DNA of 64,000 bases from Crotophaga sulcirostris (GCA_013397455.1 VYZB01000079.1:688248-752247); one strand, 5' to 3'. Shown: positions 41,202-53,218, counted from the stretch's first letter. Translations and numbers: made by a program. The notes: a model not told the origin generated them from the sequence alone.

Positions 41202-41207
41202 TTTATT
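41202..41207 (-). terminator. SLC6A6: candidate proximal SLC6A6 poly(A) signal
   Basis: AATAAA on the - strand, about 550 bases past the stop codon, in the context CTGAATAAAGATAG. It would give a short 3'UTR form. Use is unproven. Confidence 0.4.
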
Positions 41208-41757
41208 CAGGGACTGTGCTAAACATAACTGTACCCTTTCCCTAAAGTGACCCTGAAGCCTGTCGTTTACCACAATTGAACCAGAGGGTGGAAATACTAC
41301 ACCTTTGAAAATTCTCTTGAAACAGTGTCTTTTTTTTTTTTTAATCATATCTCTCAACAGAGCTCCTTTTGTGTGTTCTGTAGGTTACCCTGCTCCCAAC
41401 CATACCAGCACCTAAAATTGCTTTCTGAGACTTGAATATATTGCTGGCAAGACAATCAATTCAAGTGGTAAGGTGTATAATATTCAGAGATAAAAGATAT
41501 ATATATTTAAAAAACCCAATAATAGTAAATTCCTGTAATATGTCTAGTCTGATATGAAAGCTCTCCATCTACAGAGAGACATCTGCTGTGATTACCTTAC
41601 AAAATATTAAAAAAAAAACACACACAAAAAATAACTTTCTCTGTGAGAAATAAAAATAAATCCTAGTGCAAATATAAAGCTCTGTAAACCTGGTCCTATG
41701 AGAATCTATGGTTAGTAAACGGCAGTTAAAGCAGATTTATCCTCTCACAGAGAGAGC

Positions 41758-41898
41758 TCACATCATGGTTTCCACAATGATATGAGTTGGCTTGATCAAT
41801 CCGCCATTCGAAGTTCCATTGGGGCAGAAGGGGGTGCCACTCTCCGTTTCTTTGGACCACCGATTCACTTCTTTGGGGGCAGCCACCGCTTTTATCCT
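41758..41898 (-). CDS. SLC6A6: SLC6A6 terminal coding exon, cytoplasmic C-terminal tail
   Basis: A 141-bp coding part with acceptor TTTCTTTCAG, starting RIKAVAAPKEVNRWSKETES and ending GLIKPTHIIVETMM with TGA at 41760-41758. Human TauT ends KPTHIIVETMM (recalled), so the last eleven residues are unchanged. The middle of the tail (GTPFCPNGTSNG) is divergent. The tail is cytoplasmic. ETMM has Thr at -2 and Met at 0, the form of a class I PDZ ligand. The PKE/NRW motif corresponds to PREPNRW in mammals. Confidence 0.97.
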   Translation of the reverse strand, partial: RIKAVAAPKEVNRWSKETESGTPFCPNGTSNGGLIKPTHIIVETMM

Positions 41899-43401
41899 CT
41901 GAAAGAAAGAAGAAAAAGCAAAGGTTAGAGGATCAAGCAGCCCCCTTGTCTCCATGTGCCAGATGGAGGATGCCACAACCCGAGCATGGGGACAGCGACC
42001 ATCAGAGCTGTGCATAAGTGGCTCTGCAAGTATGTGGGGAAATGGGCTGTGGAGCTCCAAATTCAACGTTTGCTCAGCTGCAGAGCCCAACTTGATGCAA
42101 TCCAGTCAGAGATGAGAGGGAATTCACAATGTTATCCAGCATCCTGCAAGCTGGGCTTTCAGCACTGCAGCTGCTGCTCAAATCACATGCAGTCGCCTTC
42201 CTCATTTAGAAACAACTCTGCCTTTTAGCCCAGCAGTTCATTGCCAAGTGGCAACTTCTCTCCTACAGCTCAGTTCACAAAGGAAGAACTAAATGGCATC
42301 TGACCAGTGTTTACTCTCTTTCCTAGCATGGTCTTTGAGGAGTGTTTTGGCTACTTTTGCACTCCTGTCTCAATAGATGGTGACAATGTAGGCAGGAAAA
42401 TAAACACTCATGAATATGCTCTGGCCAGGGCTGAAAAAGACCATTAACACTTGGAGGAAAACAAATGCAAGCATTTATGACCTGGGAAATGTTCTTTTTT
42501 AATTCTATTCTCTCTTTTTTCCTGACCCCAAGTGTCCCACTTTCTCCTCCAAGAACACCCTGGGCTGCATTTAGGACTGTCTCATTAGGCAAAGACAAAA
42601 CTAATTTGAAACCTTAGAAGAGAATTGCTGAGCTTCATGCTTGCCCAGTCTCTAAAATCTTTGCACTAGAAGAAAAACAAACCAGGGGAACATGCACTGA
42701 ACTGCAAAGGGCAAGAGATTGCCTGCAAATCCGAACCCAAGAGAATCTCCATTGTCAAGTCTGAATCTGACGTAAAGCTTTCCAAAGATCAGGACAATCT
42801 GGACCCAGTGTTTTGATTTGATTAATTTGGAATAATAATTTAAAAAAAAAAAAGGTTAAAAAGTGAAGCCCACTGGCAGGAGTAGTTGACTTTTACTCAG
42901 TTTGCCAGTGTGAAGGCCATGCCTGAATGCCACATAATCCACAGGTGGGTCTGAATCTCCCTGAAATTCAACGAGCTTTTAGACAGCTGGGCTTGACCCA
43001 GGTTGTCTTCTCTCTCTCTTGTTATCTCAGTGCTTGGTGTTTGGTGCTTCCTTGTCCCTGTGGGCTGGAGAAAAGAGATCTGGCATTCAGACACACCCCA
43101 GTCCTTGAGTGCTTGTCTGCATATAGAGGCAATAATTTGCCAAGCTAGAAACTGCAGAAGTGGGACTCAAGTAAAATCACCTGGTGTTTTTCTGAGGACA
43201 AAAGGCTTTGTGTTTGTTCTCCTTCTACTGTTTGCCCACAGGACAGGTGATCTTTAATAGCCTTGTTCACTGTGGGAGGGGCACCCAACTTTGCCCTATC
43301 TGGACAAGGTGGCAGTTTTCCAAACACTGTACTTATTTTGTAAAAAACTCAGCAAGTTAAAGCTCCCTTTCTTCTCTAGACAAAAAATTGGTTGCTCTTA
43401 C
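41899..43401 (-). other. SLC6A6: SLC6A6 last intron (phase 0)
   Basis: A 1.5-kb GT-AG intron with donor GAG/GTAAGA. Apart from a short A tract near 42841-42853, nothing is recognised in it. Confidence 0.85.
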
Positions 43402-43572
43402 CTCTATAAGTGACCCATCTGACTGTATGATGCGGATGACCATCACCATAGGGATGCAGATCATGGAGGAAAGGGCAAGAACCCAGCCCAAGCCAATTGC
43501 CCAGTCTGGGTATGTGTAGACCTTGTTGTAGGTCAGTGGTTTGTACTTGGCCAAAGAAAAGATAAAGCACCC
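43402..43572 (-). CDS. SLC6A6: SLC6A6 exon, end of TM11 and TM12
   Basis: A 171-bp exon (57 codons, phase 0 at both ends) with acceptor CTCATCCACAG and donor GAG/GTAAGA. It encodes [17 protein letters not shown], the end of TM11 and the short extracellular loop. TM12 follows: [20 protein letters not shown] plus MVIRII. The start of the cytoplasmic tail (QSDGSLIE) closes it. Human TauT reads GCFIFSLVKYVPLTYNK and WAIGLGWSLALSSMLCVPLV (recalled). Confidence 0.98.
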
Positions 43573-44272
43573 CTGTGGATGAGAAAGGAAAACAAAGTGA
43601 GGCTCAAAAACTGCTGAGAGCAGTAGGGCTCTGGTGCTACCACTGGCCCTAAGGAAGACAGGCAGTAAAAGGCAGAGCTGACAAATACCACATGTATTTT
43701 AAATCAATGGGACAATTATTCTTCCATTAAAATAATTGAAAGAGTATCTGCACCTGCTTATAGGTAAACTGCTGCCAGACAATAGGGTGTTAAGTGATGG
43801 TGCCAAACAGCTGCAGCACACTGCCTGTTCTTTTTTTCAGGGCTCAGATATTTGCTGTACATTGCAAGGAGCTTACTGGGATGTTCTTTCCAGCAAATGA
43901 AATACTCCAAGCTGAGTGCCTGCCTCAGTTTGCTCATGTCTTTTTGTTAAAATAGCCTAATAGTTCTATTGCTTAAGGTAGAAATTGCTCTTTGGAAAGT
44001 GAGTTTTCTGTGTCATGAATGTAATATTTTGCCAGTCCTAAGAAAAATGCACCCAAATGAGGCCAATTGCAATTTGTGCAGGTGCAGCAGAGAGCTGTCA
44101 CGTTAACAGCTAACATCTGAGGAGATGATGTCTTTGAGGGGTAGGTTCAAACCTCCAGCAGCTCTTTGCAAATTGGTCTCTGAATGCAACAGCCTTCGCT
44201 TGAAGAGAAGCAGTAAGAGGCAGCTCAGAGCTGCCATGCGGAAGACTTGAAACAGCACAGGTCAATACTCAC
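43573..44272 (-). other. SLC6A6: SLC6A6 intron (phase 0)
   Basis: A 700-bp GT-AG intron with donor GTG/GTGAGT. Nothing else is recognised. Confidence 0.88.
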
Positions 44273-44373
44273 CACACAAAGAACTGGTGTGATCACAATC
44301 CAGCTCCATTTCATCCAGGGACCAGGTCTGTATCCAATCATATCCTCAATGGCATCATAAATATTATCAGCGC
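44273..44373 (-). CDS. SLC6A6: SLC6A6 exon, loop before TM11 and start of TM11
   Basis: A 101-bp exon with acceptor TCTGTTGCAG. Two bases complete Gly, then [20 protein letters not shown] and [13 protein letters not shown]. The first part is the intracellular loop between TM10 and TM11, and [12 protein letters not shown] is the first half of TM11. Compared with recalled human TauT ([20 protein letters not shown] and [13 protein letters not shown]), only a few conservative changes appear. Confidence 0.98.
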
Positions 44374-45314
44374 CTGCAACAGACAGCAAGCGCCTTCATC
44401 AGAATACAGCACATAAAAGACACGTAAGAATTACAAGGATTACAGCTGCTTTCCTAGCCCCCTCTAAGGGGTATTTAATGAGAAGGTGAGGGTGTCAGAA
44501 ATATCTTTCAAACGCTTCCCATGGCTGTGAAGTTCAAGATGATTGTCTCTTTGAGAAGCTCAAAAGTTGAGGGACTCACTCATTATTTGGGTGCAGCAGT
44601 GCAATGCTAATCCCTCCTGTCCCCATCACACACCCTCTCCCCTCCCCAGACTCTCACTGAACTTGCCAGAGGGATCACCATGGGCAGGACACAGCAGCAA
44701 ATGGTACACCCAGCCTCTACAGAAATTTGACTGATGCAAAACAAAGGCTTTGTTTGTTTTGCTTTCTTAAGGGGAATGAATACATGAAGAATCAGGGAAA
44801 GGACCAGTCCTAAGCAGCAAACATCTTCTGATCACTCCTGAGCTACCATCTTAGGCAGCTACAGAGGCTGCTGTCAGACCCTGGTACTCAGCATCAACTA
44901 AAAATAATGGGACCGAATACACTTTCCTGTCAGCTTTCTTTCTGCATTTTCTACTTGGTTGGCTTGCCCCTTGTGGACACTGCAGCTCTGAAAGGAAATT
45001 CTCTGAGAGACAAACAGAAATTTTCATGGCTGGCCAAACTTTCAACTCTCATCTCTAAACTTAACACACGTAAATGCTTAATTGTGCCTTTATTAATTAG
45101 CAATAGAAAAATACTCATTTTTGTCTGGGAAAACACTGGAGGCTGGCTTCATCCCAGAGGCAAATTTGTCTCCAAGAGGTCAGTGCAAATTTGTATTAAT
45201 GGCATGTGTCTGTTGCTGGGAAGAAGATTCTGGGGTGGCCAATGATTAAATGTTTGGCTAGCAAAATTGTCACTGACTCATCAAAAGGTATTGGGTGAAA
45301 GGATTTTCACTTAC
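44374..45314 (-). other. SLC6A6: SLC6A6 intron (phase 1)
   Basis: A 941-bp GT-AG intron with donor TATG/GTAAGT. No repeat or exon is recognised. Confidence 0.88.
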
Positions 45315-45417
45315 CATAAACCCAGGCTACAGCAATACATTCAAAGAATGCAACCCACAAAAGGCATACACCACTAGCTGCATAGTAGTCAAAGAGTTGA
45401 AAAACATACATGCCACC
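45315..45417 (-). CDS. SLC6A6: SLC6A6 exon, TM10
   Basis: A 103-bp exon, phase 0 in and phase 1 out, with acceptor CTTCTGCAG. It encodes [20 protein letters not shown] and [15 protein letters not shown], the extracellular gate loop and TM10. FDYYAASG is characteristic of the SLC6 family; the acidic residue here belongs to the outer gate region. Human TauT has ECFVIAWIYG where this has [10 protein letters not shown] (recalled). Confidence 0.98.
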
Positions 45418-46466
45418 CTGCAGAAGAGAGACATAATGGATCAGGATCCAACAGGAAAAAAACTGCATACTTCAGGCTGAGCTCCCAGTAACATCTATCA
45501 ATATAGCTTAATGACTGCTGTCTAACAAGAAGAAAGATCAAGCAAGTAGGTAAGATAAATATTTGGCATTAGCTTCCCCAGAGAATAATCATGTTTACTA
45601 CAGTAAGCATTCCAAACAAGACGATTAAACAAAATTAAGCCACTTAGTGTAATCTGCTGAGACATCTAAACTTTTCCTTCTTAAAAGTATTTTAGGATAC
45701 ACATTTATGGAAACAAATGATGTAAAGATATAATAGGTCATTTTTAATGCCACTAACGCCTCCAAAATACTAAAAATGGAAGTCAGTTCACCAGGAGGGT
45801 CTTAATTTACAAATTGAGTGGAAGGACTTTTTTCATGAGAATATTTCTTTTTTTTTTCTAGCTCTCTGCTCTCACTACACTGAACTGTATATACCTGCAC
45901 TTCTACTTGAAAAACCGTTTGCTAGGGATCTCTGTGACAGGTCCTATATTAGTTCCCACAATCATGTTCTTCCAGTTGTTTTTAAAATCTGTCTTGCATT
46001 TTATTTTGGAGATAAATATCACAACAGTGCAGCCACTGGAACATATTCCCATCTTGTTTATACCCGAATAAATCCAGTGGTATTTAATTGATTCAAATCT
46101 GTGTAACGAAGATAAAAATCTCTTTCCCTGCATGCACTGGACAGATTCTTAATCTGCTCTGCTGAAGGTTCTAATTGTGTCTCATCATTTTGAGCCAGAT
46201 GTTAATATTCATACTCATGTTGATTAGTACCTGAGATTAGATTGAATTTAATGAGATTTCATTTCCCTCTTCCTCTAACTGAAAAGTGGGGACGATAATG
46301 CTCACTTTGAAAAGGCTTTCAGATCTAGGGATGAAAGGTGCTCTGTAGATCTAAAGAGCACTGCTCCTCTTGAGTGACTAATATTCTGTGCAGTCTTATT
46401 CATAGCTAAAACCGGTCTAAGAACTACCTGAAAAAGAAGGCAATTTCCAGCATGAGTGCTACTTAC
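45418..46466 (-). other. SLC6A6: SLC6A6 intron (phase 0)
   Basis: A 1.05-kb GT-AG intron with donor GAG/GTAAGT. Nothing else is recognised. Confidence 0.88.
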
Positions 46467-46604
46467 CTCAGTCACCATAGTTAGTCCCAGAAGATAGCTA
46501 AGGAAACATACTATAGCGATGAAGATTTCCCGTCGGTAACCCTTCCTTAGGAAGGATGGGTGCAGATCAACTAATGATGTGATCTGTCCTTCAACTTCAA
46601 CAAA
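46467..46604 (-). CDS. SLC6A6: SLC6A6 exon, end of TM8 region and TM9
   Basis: A 138-bp exon (46 codons, phase 0 both ends) with acceptor TTCCCCTTTAG. It begins [20 protein letters not shown], the end of TM8 and intracellular loop 4. KGYRREIF leads into TM9 ([18 protein letters not shown]). The third residue corresponds to human Glu406, next to the substrate and Na2 region, and is kept. Human TauT has DLYPSFLR and AFVCSISYLLG at the changed places (recalled). Confidence 0.98.
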
Positions 46605-49207
46605 CTAAAGGGGAAAACAACAAAGAAATGTGACTTGAAAACTACCCTCCATGCATTTTATCCAGGTTCATACTTGAACAAATGCTCTACAGTAACACCC
46701 TAACCATACTCTGTGGTAAAATGCTGCTCTAAATAAAAATAAATTGGAAACCATTCTTTTGTAAGCCAGAGGTTGAAGCATGGGCATAGTTTTCAGGTTG
46801 GAATGAGCTTTCAGAGTTGTCATTCATTTCCCAGCAGCCTTATGAACTATGAAAGGGGCTCTGAAAATGCAAGTCATAACAATAAAGAACCTTCTTTTGA
46901 TGACAGGAAGGCACTTTTTATGTGGCTTTTATGTTGTAGTCATTCCAGATGAATACAAGATATATGCTAGAAAAGAGGCGGACACTAAAAAAGCCCAAGC
47001 TAAGAGAGTACCTCCCAGCTTTTTTTTTGATGTGCCAGAAAACCTCACGGGTACTAGTTAGGTTAATTCCACAACTGCATATAAATACTACTCTTGGGTT
47101 CACTTGTGAAAAATTTGATGTGAAATAGCAGCACTTCTTGACTGAACTTGTCTTTTCTGAACCTACGAGCAGAGTACTTCTGACTGAGGCTTTAGGGTAC
47201 TTTTGCAGCAATAATGGAGCTGCTGATACAGTTCCCATTCAAAGATTTGGTAAACTATTTGCATGTGTAAACCAAAAAGGAAACTCTGAATAGATGAGCT
47301 AAAATCTTGCTTTTTCTAGGTTCTTGATAACTGTTCTTTGTAGTTACTTGCCATTTGAAAACTACATTTAAGATGTGTAACTTGAGTTAACCAAATAACC
47401 CAAATTGGATTTGAATAAGAGTTTAAAGTTAATTGAAAACCAGATGCATTTCACCCATGGAGAAAAGCGACTACTGAACTGCACCCAAACAAATACAAAG
47501 ATGGGATGATTCAGCTAGTCTTCACCCTTCATCTGGCAAGGTACAAAAGCACTAAGTTCACAGAAGATATGAGGATACCATGGAGAACCAAGACTGCCTC
47601 TTCACTTTAAGTGGGTGCATCATCCTATAACTAATGAGTTATCACGAGGAGTCAATGAAATAGCATTATTTCAAGTTACCTTTTCCTGCCCAGTATCTAT
47701 AGTGCCCTGTAACAACTCTACCCTCTTTGATCATGATTAAAAGCTTCATTTTGGAAATACAGACCATCCTGCAAACCACCAGATTTTGTTGCCTCCTGTC
47801 TTGTTACTTCTGTAAACCTGGTTTTCTTTTCAAATGCAACCCTTTCCTCTGGGCTGATTTGATCTTAAACTGCTCTGGCATTCCAGAAAACTGCTTGACT
47901 GCACTCCAAAAAAACAGAGGGGTGGAGGAGAGGTATTAAGTGCTTCAATTAGTTTTAATCATTGTATGCAGTGAGGAGCTTTTTAAAATTACTAGACAGC
48001 TTCCAATTTGCATAAGCAAAGCATCGTTGAACCACAGCATCGGGCACTTTTACATTTACTTTGTAACAACTGAAAGTTGTTCACTGGAGTTCAAAGATTA
48101 AGTCGTAAAAAGCAACTTAGGGCAAATGGAATATCAAAACTGTAAGTACACAACAACTGGGTAAAAACCCATTTACAGATCTCTCTTCATAGAAGAGAGC
48201 ATTCCGGCTAAATGAACATTTCATCCTTACTAATTGGGTTTTTCTAATCTTAGTAACTTCTCATTTGAGTGTGGAAAGCTGCCTGTTGCCCTGAAAACTT
48301 CAGCAATTTTGAATGTGTAGTTACTGCATAATCCCTGGTGACCCATGTTTCCTTGTAAGTGGACTATCTGGAAATGATTCACCGGTTCTTTTGCAGTATT
48401 TAGTCCAACGTTCCTATAAGCAACAACTGGGAAAAATAACCAAACTTCTTGGACTGAACTTCTTCATTTTTTCATGCTAACTAATTAATAGCAGTGAATG
48501 CTATATAATCAGTACAGCTGGAACCTGAGATGCCTTCTGGCCCATTTGGAGGTACTGAATGCACACTTGTGACATGAAAGTCAACAGAATCCCACATTGT
48601 TTGGCACCTTGAAGCCCAAGGCCACCAAAAAGGCTCTGGCTTTGTCCTCTGACGGTTCATGAAGCCACCCTGGATATACTGTACAAAACATTTTGTGCTA
48701 TTTGTGCCTCGTGACGACTCTGCTTTTCTTATTTTGGCCCTTGGCAACTGTTGAAGCCTGCATACCTAGAAGTTATTAATTCTTACAAAGTGTTTTAATG
48801 ATGGGGTTATGCACTGAGGGTGATCGCATTGGCACAAAATCCTATGTGGAACAGATTGCCATAGTTTTTCATGTTTTCAAAATGATTAAGCTCTTCTTCA
48901 AAGCAGAAAAACATTGCACCATGACCAAAATGGTATCATTTTGGGCGAGCTGGGACTGATATTTAGGTTAGGGAGTACTGCCCTGGTTTTGTGGACTTCA
49001 TTAACTCCTAATGACAAAGACTTATCGAGCAACATCATACTGACTGTCAACCAAGAGATTCATCAAATGCAGTTCCTGTACTAAAAAGCAACTCAGACGA
49101 ATTCCTCTGAAGCAGCATTAGACATATTCTTTTCTTAACTCACGCTTGCAAAACAAGCTTTTCTCAGTTGGGAATGCCAAGACATATCTCTTATCTATAA
49201 TACTAAC
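46605..49207 (-). other. SLC6A6: SLC6A6 intron (phase 0)
   Basis: A 2.6-kb GT-AG intron with donor CAG/GTTAGT. Open frames up to about 106 codons are present but match nothing I know, and no repeat is recognised. Confidence 0.82.
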
Positions 49208-49320
49208 CTGGCTATCCAGTCCAAGCAACAGAAGCATAATAAAAAAAAGGATTGCCCAAAAGGTGGGCAGTGGCATCATGGACACAGCTTTTGGGTAGGC
49301 AATGAAGGCCAGGCCTGGAC
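49208..49320 (-). CDS. SLC6A6: SLC6A6 exon, extracellular loop 4 and TM8
   Basis: A 113-bp exon with acceptor TTTCTCTAG. Two bases complete Gly, then [20 protein letters not shown] and [17 protein letters not shown]. The LGLDS motif in TM8 carries the Asp-Ser pair that coordinates the Na2 sodium in SLC6 transporters. [12 protein letters not shown] is the loop-4 helix typical of the GABA/taurine branch. Confidence 0.98.
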
Positions 49321-52300
49321 CTAGAGAAAGAGAAAATAGGAAAGGGGGAAGGGAAGGGAAGAGAAATAGTAAGTACCAGCTCTTTGGTAAAGGTAGCCAC
49401 ACTCAAATGCAGGAATGCCTGGTTCCGTTCAGATAAATCCAAACGCGGCTGGAAATACCAGAAGTGAAACAGTTTGGCTCTTTTATCTGAAATCGAAGCA
49501 CGCATGACTACAGCAGAAAACACAGGCAACCCCCCGAGGCCATTGCTAACAGATTACCAGTTTTAACATCTGTCTCAAACATGCCAATAATGGAGGTGTT
49601 CCTACACCTGCCCCGCACAGACACAGGGCAGTACTGGGGGCAGGGGGAGAAGGGGTGACCCAGGGGAATGGCAGAATCCTACTGCTAGCCTACATGGTCA
49701 AGATGAAGATGATGATGATGAAACTCTTTTGCATGCAGGGAAGGGACTCTGCTACAAATATTCCCTGGAAGCCTTGCCTCCCTCTGTATGCAACCACTGC
49801 CTCCTTCTGTATGCAACCTCCAATCCCAGCATGGCTTTTCTAGAGCAGAGTTTGCACTCGAGGAGTCTGCTCCTTCACTTCTGCAAACCCTCACTGCTGC
49901 ACTGAAGTGATCAAGCTACTCCTAGTTATATTAGCTGTGGTCCCTGAAATAAATGCTTCCTGCTGTTGGTAATTGCTGGTGTGAAAAAACACTCTGTGTA
50001 AAATCACTTCTCCATGCTGGCATATCCGCTGTCCCTATCTGGCCAGCCTACATAGACCTGCCACGGTGATGCTAATAGGATCAATATCAGCCCCAACTGC
50101 AGGATGGATTGCAACAGTCTGGGAGCACCAATGGGCTGCAACTAAGAGCCTGGCTTCTCTGCTTGGCAAACCAAAGCCTTGTGTGCAAGTGCTCATCACT
50201 AGATTGGGTCTCGTCTGTGCCATGGACCAGACGGCATCTCACTCATACCCACACATCGAGCATACATGCACTGCTCTTGCATTCTGATCTTCAAAGGCAC
50301 TCTCACCTGGAGCTAGGTGCTACCAGCTATTGCTCACGAGAGCTTTTGTGGAGAGAGAAAGAGTCCTCTCCAAGTGGGAGACAGGAACACTGGCAATTAG
50401 ACATTTACGGCAGGCTCTCAAAGCAGCCACAGAAATTTTGTGAAGCCAACAAAAAAATTCTGAGGGCAGATTTAAATTCAGATTTAACCTGGGAATGCCT
50501 GGCTCATCTGCTTGTTTGTTTTTAGGAGCCTCAAAAAAGAGCATTTTCCAGGATTTTGAAGTGGATTCAAATAATTTTCAAAAGATATTTTTTTAAACTG
50601 CTGCTGGGCAGGGAAAGAAATCTTATCTCTGATCTGTGCAGAAAAATCTCTAACACTGCTCTTCCTACCTCCCACTTTTCCTTTCCAACAAGAAAGATGG
50701 AAAAAGAAGCAAGAGAAAGAGGATAAAAAAGATGACTTTTTTCCAAACTAAAGAGAACTTTGTCACTGAAAATATTTGAACAGAAATAAATACAAATTAG
50801 CCAACAATAGAGCAACTAATTTTATTTAAAATGAAACACAACTAAGAATTTATATGACAGAAGATACCAAAAAACTGGTGAATGTCTCAAATTTTGGGGG
50901 GCTTTACTTTTTTCCTCTACTTCAGTGGATATAGTAGATCCTTCCAAAGGGGGAACTGCTAGAGATGGCATTTGCAGCTGATCTGTGCAATTGATAAGAC
51001 AGATGTAAAACTGTTCTCCTTGCTGCAATTCTGTATGCTTTGGTCAGTGAAACTGTGATATAGTCTAATATCAAGTGCCCTAAGCCCTGCACTAGCTTTG
51101 ATTTTCCTTTGAAACTAAGTGTTGAAATATAAAGAGAAAAAAGTGCATGTGAAAGAAAGCGTTCCTGGCATCCCCTCAACTGAACATAAATAACCTAAAA
51201 ATCATATTGAATTTGAAACTCTGTTGCTCTGAAGGGTGTTTTGAAAAAGTGAAGCACTTGTGGCTGCTATTAAGAGCTAATCAGGATTGCCACAGTCCCA
51301 GCCCACTTGCTGGGTCCTGGTATGCTCGTCCCAGGGGGACCAAGTGGTGGAAACCTATGGGAAGTGGTTTGGATAATTTTGGATAATTTTGGTAATATTT
51401 ATGGTCATGTAAAAATGGACCTCAGTATTTAGGTCAAGAACAGCCAGTGATGACGGGCAACCCACTGAATAGTGAGACGGTTACAATCTCTGGCCATTAG
51501 CTACCAGGACTGAATTTAAATAAAGTGGAAAACCTTCAACAGAATGTGCAAAAAAACCAAAAACCAAGTTTAGAAGCTAATCAGTGCCCTCACTGTCCCT
51601 ACAATAAGATATAGGGTCCCTCCTTTAAAAAATGCTTTTGAGCTGTTGATGAAAAAATGCTATGTAAACACTTAAGTCTGTTAGTTAATGTGTATTTAAA
51701 CATTACTTAGCAACCTAGTGTTACTATAAAATTGTTTAATTCTAAAAACATCAAGCAACTGGAATATAACTTCCTGTTTAACAAAGATTTAATAATAAAA
51801 ATTAGAATAAATATTGACCAGAAAAAAACTAACGTGGAAATACTTAAAAATGCTACTCTTGGAATCGATCCACCTACATATTAAAAAAATGGGGTTATTT
51901 ATGATTCATTTAACAGGATTAATTCCCTTGCTTCCTGTTTTCAAACAAAGCAATCAACCTCTGATCAAAATAAGTATTATGGCCAAGACTGTTAACTAAT
52001 TGCACTTGCAAGAAGTAGTTTTTCATTAGCTTTTGTGAAGTGAGCTATTTCTCTTAAAGACTAAACTCTCAGAGTCATGTGATTAGAAGATCTATTGACT
52101 TTTTAATAGCATGTTTGTATAGTAAAGCTTTCAAATACTATGCAGGTGAACAAAAATTGCTCAAAAAATATCAGAAAAAAATGCCAAAAGTGCACTCAGG
52201 TGACACTGTTATTACTTGAATTTGATCAGCTTTAAAACTCATGGTTGTTAAGGCCTGACTCATTATTTTGGAGTGGTAATTCCCATCTAATCTGTCTGTT

Positions 52301-53093
52301 CTATGCGTAAACACATGAAGACATACATAGAGGAAAAGAAGTCATCTGTTTTCTCTGAGTTATATTCACGTGCTATGAGGATTTAGCCTTCTTCACCTGT
52401 ATGTGTGCAGCGAAACATTAATAGGAAGGACACATCTGAAATAAGGGAGGAACCTAAGTGTACATCCTGCTGTAAAATGGACTTCTCGCAGTTCTGTCAA
52501 CCTCACCCTGAAGCTACAGAGGGCAATGGCAGGACTGCAACAACTAGAGTCCCTGAGGATTAAAGGGTCCACAGGACCCAGGAGATGGGGTTCTCCAACT
52601 TCTGCCTTTCAGTGAGACTTGGGAATATGGGTGTGCGTCCCTTCAAAAGGCCAAAGTAACATTCCCACTGCAGCGCTACACTGCAAGCAAGCAAAACTAG
52701 GCTACGACAAATACATATATACTGGCTATTGGCATTTGAATGGAAATAAAGGTAGTCTGAAAAGAAGGATGGAATAAATTCTCGAATCAATGACATTCTG
52801 AATCCTAAATAATGGTGTAGTTATTTTAACTCTACTCTCAACTCAAATGGACTAGCACACTCTAGGAAATGTGTTTGCTGCCCTGTTAATCAAGACAGAG
52901 TAAACAGTACAACCCCGGCTAACCCTTACTGCTCTAGATGAAAGCCCAAATCAACATTGTGCTTATTTTTCTGGAGATTATGGGAAATCTTGTTCTGTTT
53001 TTATTGCTTAGATGTTAGCTGATTGAGTCTGCAGAACTTTGCTCACACGCTAGGCGGCAGTGCCCACCACCACTGCCACCAATACCATCGTAC
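49321..53093 (-). other. SLC6A6: SLC6A6 intron (phase 1)
   Basis: A 3.8-kb GT-AG intron with donor TCAG/GTACGA. A small GAT repeat lies at 49701-49720. No further exon or transposon is recognised. Confidence 0.82.
49701..49720. repeat. GAT trinucleotide repeat
   Basis: About six GAT/GAA units in an SLC6A6 intron. Confidence 0.8.
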
Positions 53094-53218
53094 CTGACTC
53101 TGCCACATCAGCAATGTTCACCCCTTGCTCTTGTGCCATGAAGCCCAGGACGGAAAAAATTGCGAAGCCAGACACAAAACTGGTACCACTGTTCAGGCAT
53201 CCCAGCAGCAAACAGTCC
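53094..53218 (-). CDS. SLC6A6: SLC6A6 exon, TM7 and start of extracellular loop 4
   Basis: A 125-bp exon with acceptor GTGTGACTTAG, phase 2 in and phase 1 out. It encodes [32 protein letters not shown], then [11 protein letters not shown]7 has the LNSGTS motif, whose Asn and Ser take part in Na1/Cl- binding in SLC6 structures. The exon follows a very short intron with a GC donor. Human TauT has [10 protein letters not shown] where this has [10 protein letters not shown], a loss of one acidic residue in the extracellular loop. Confidence 0.98.

Larger units (their letters stand above)
34820..41757 (-). other. SLC6A6: SLC6A6 3'UTR, about 6.9 kb
   Basis: From the stop codon to the distal signal there is no open frame of note, no interspersed repeat and no convincing splice site. 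The sequence is A/U-rich with many homopolymer runs (T near 37679-37694, A at 39388-39405) and an AT dinucleotide repeat near 39171-39187. Mammalian SLC6A6 also has a multi-kilobase 3'UTR. Further AATAAA copies on the - strand (36274, 38331, 41202) may give shorter forms. Its continuity as one UTR is inferred. Confidence 0.65.
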
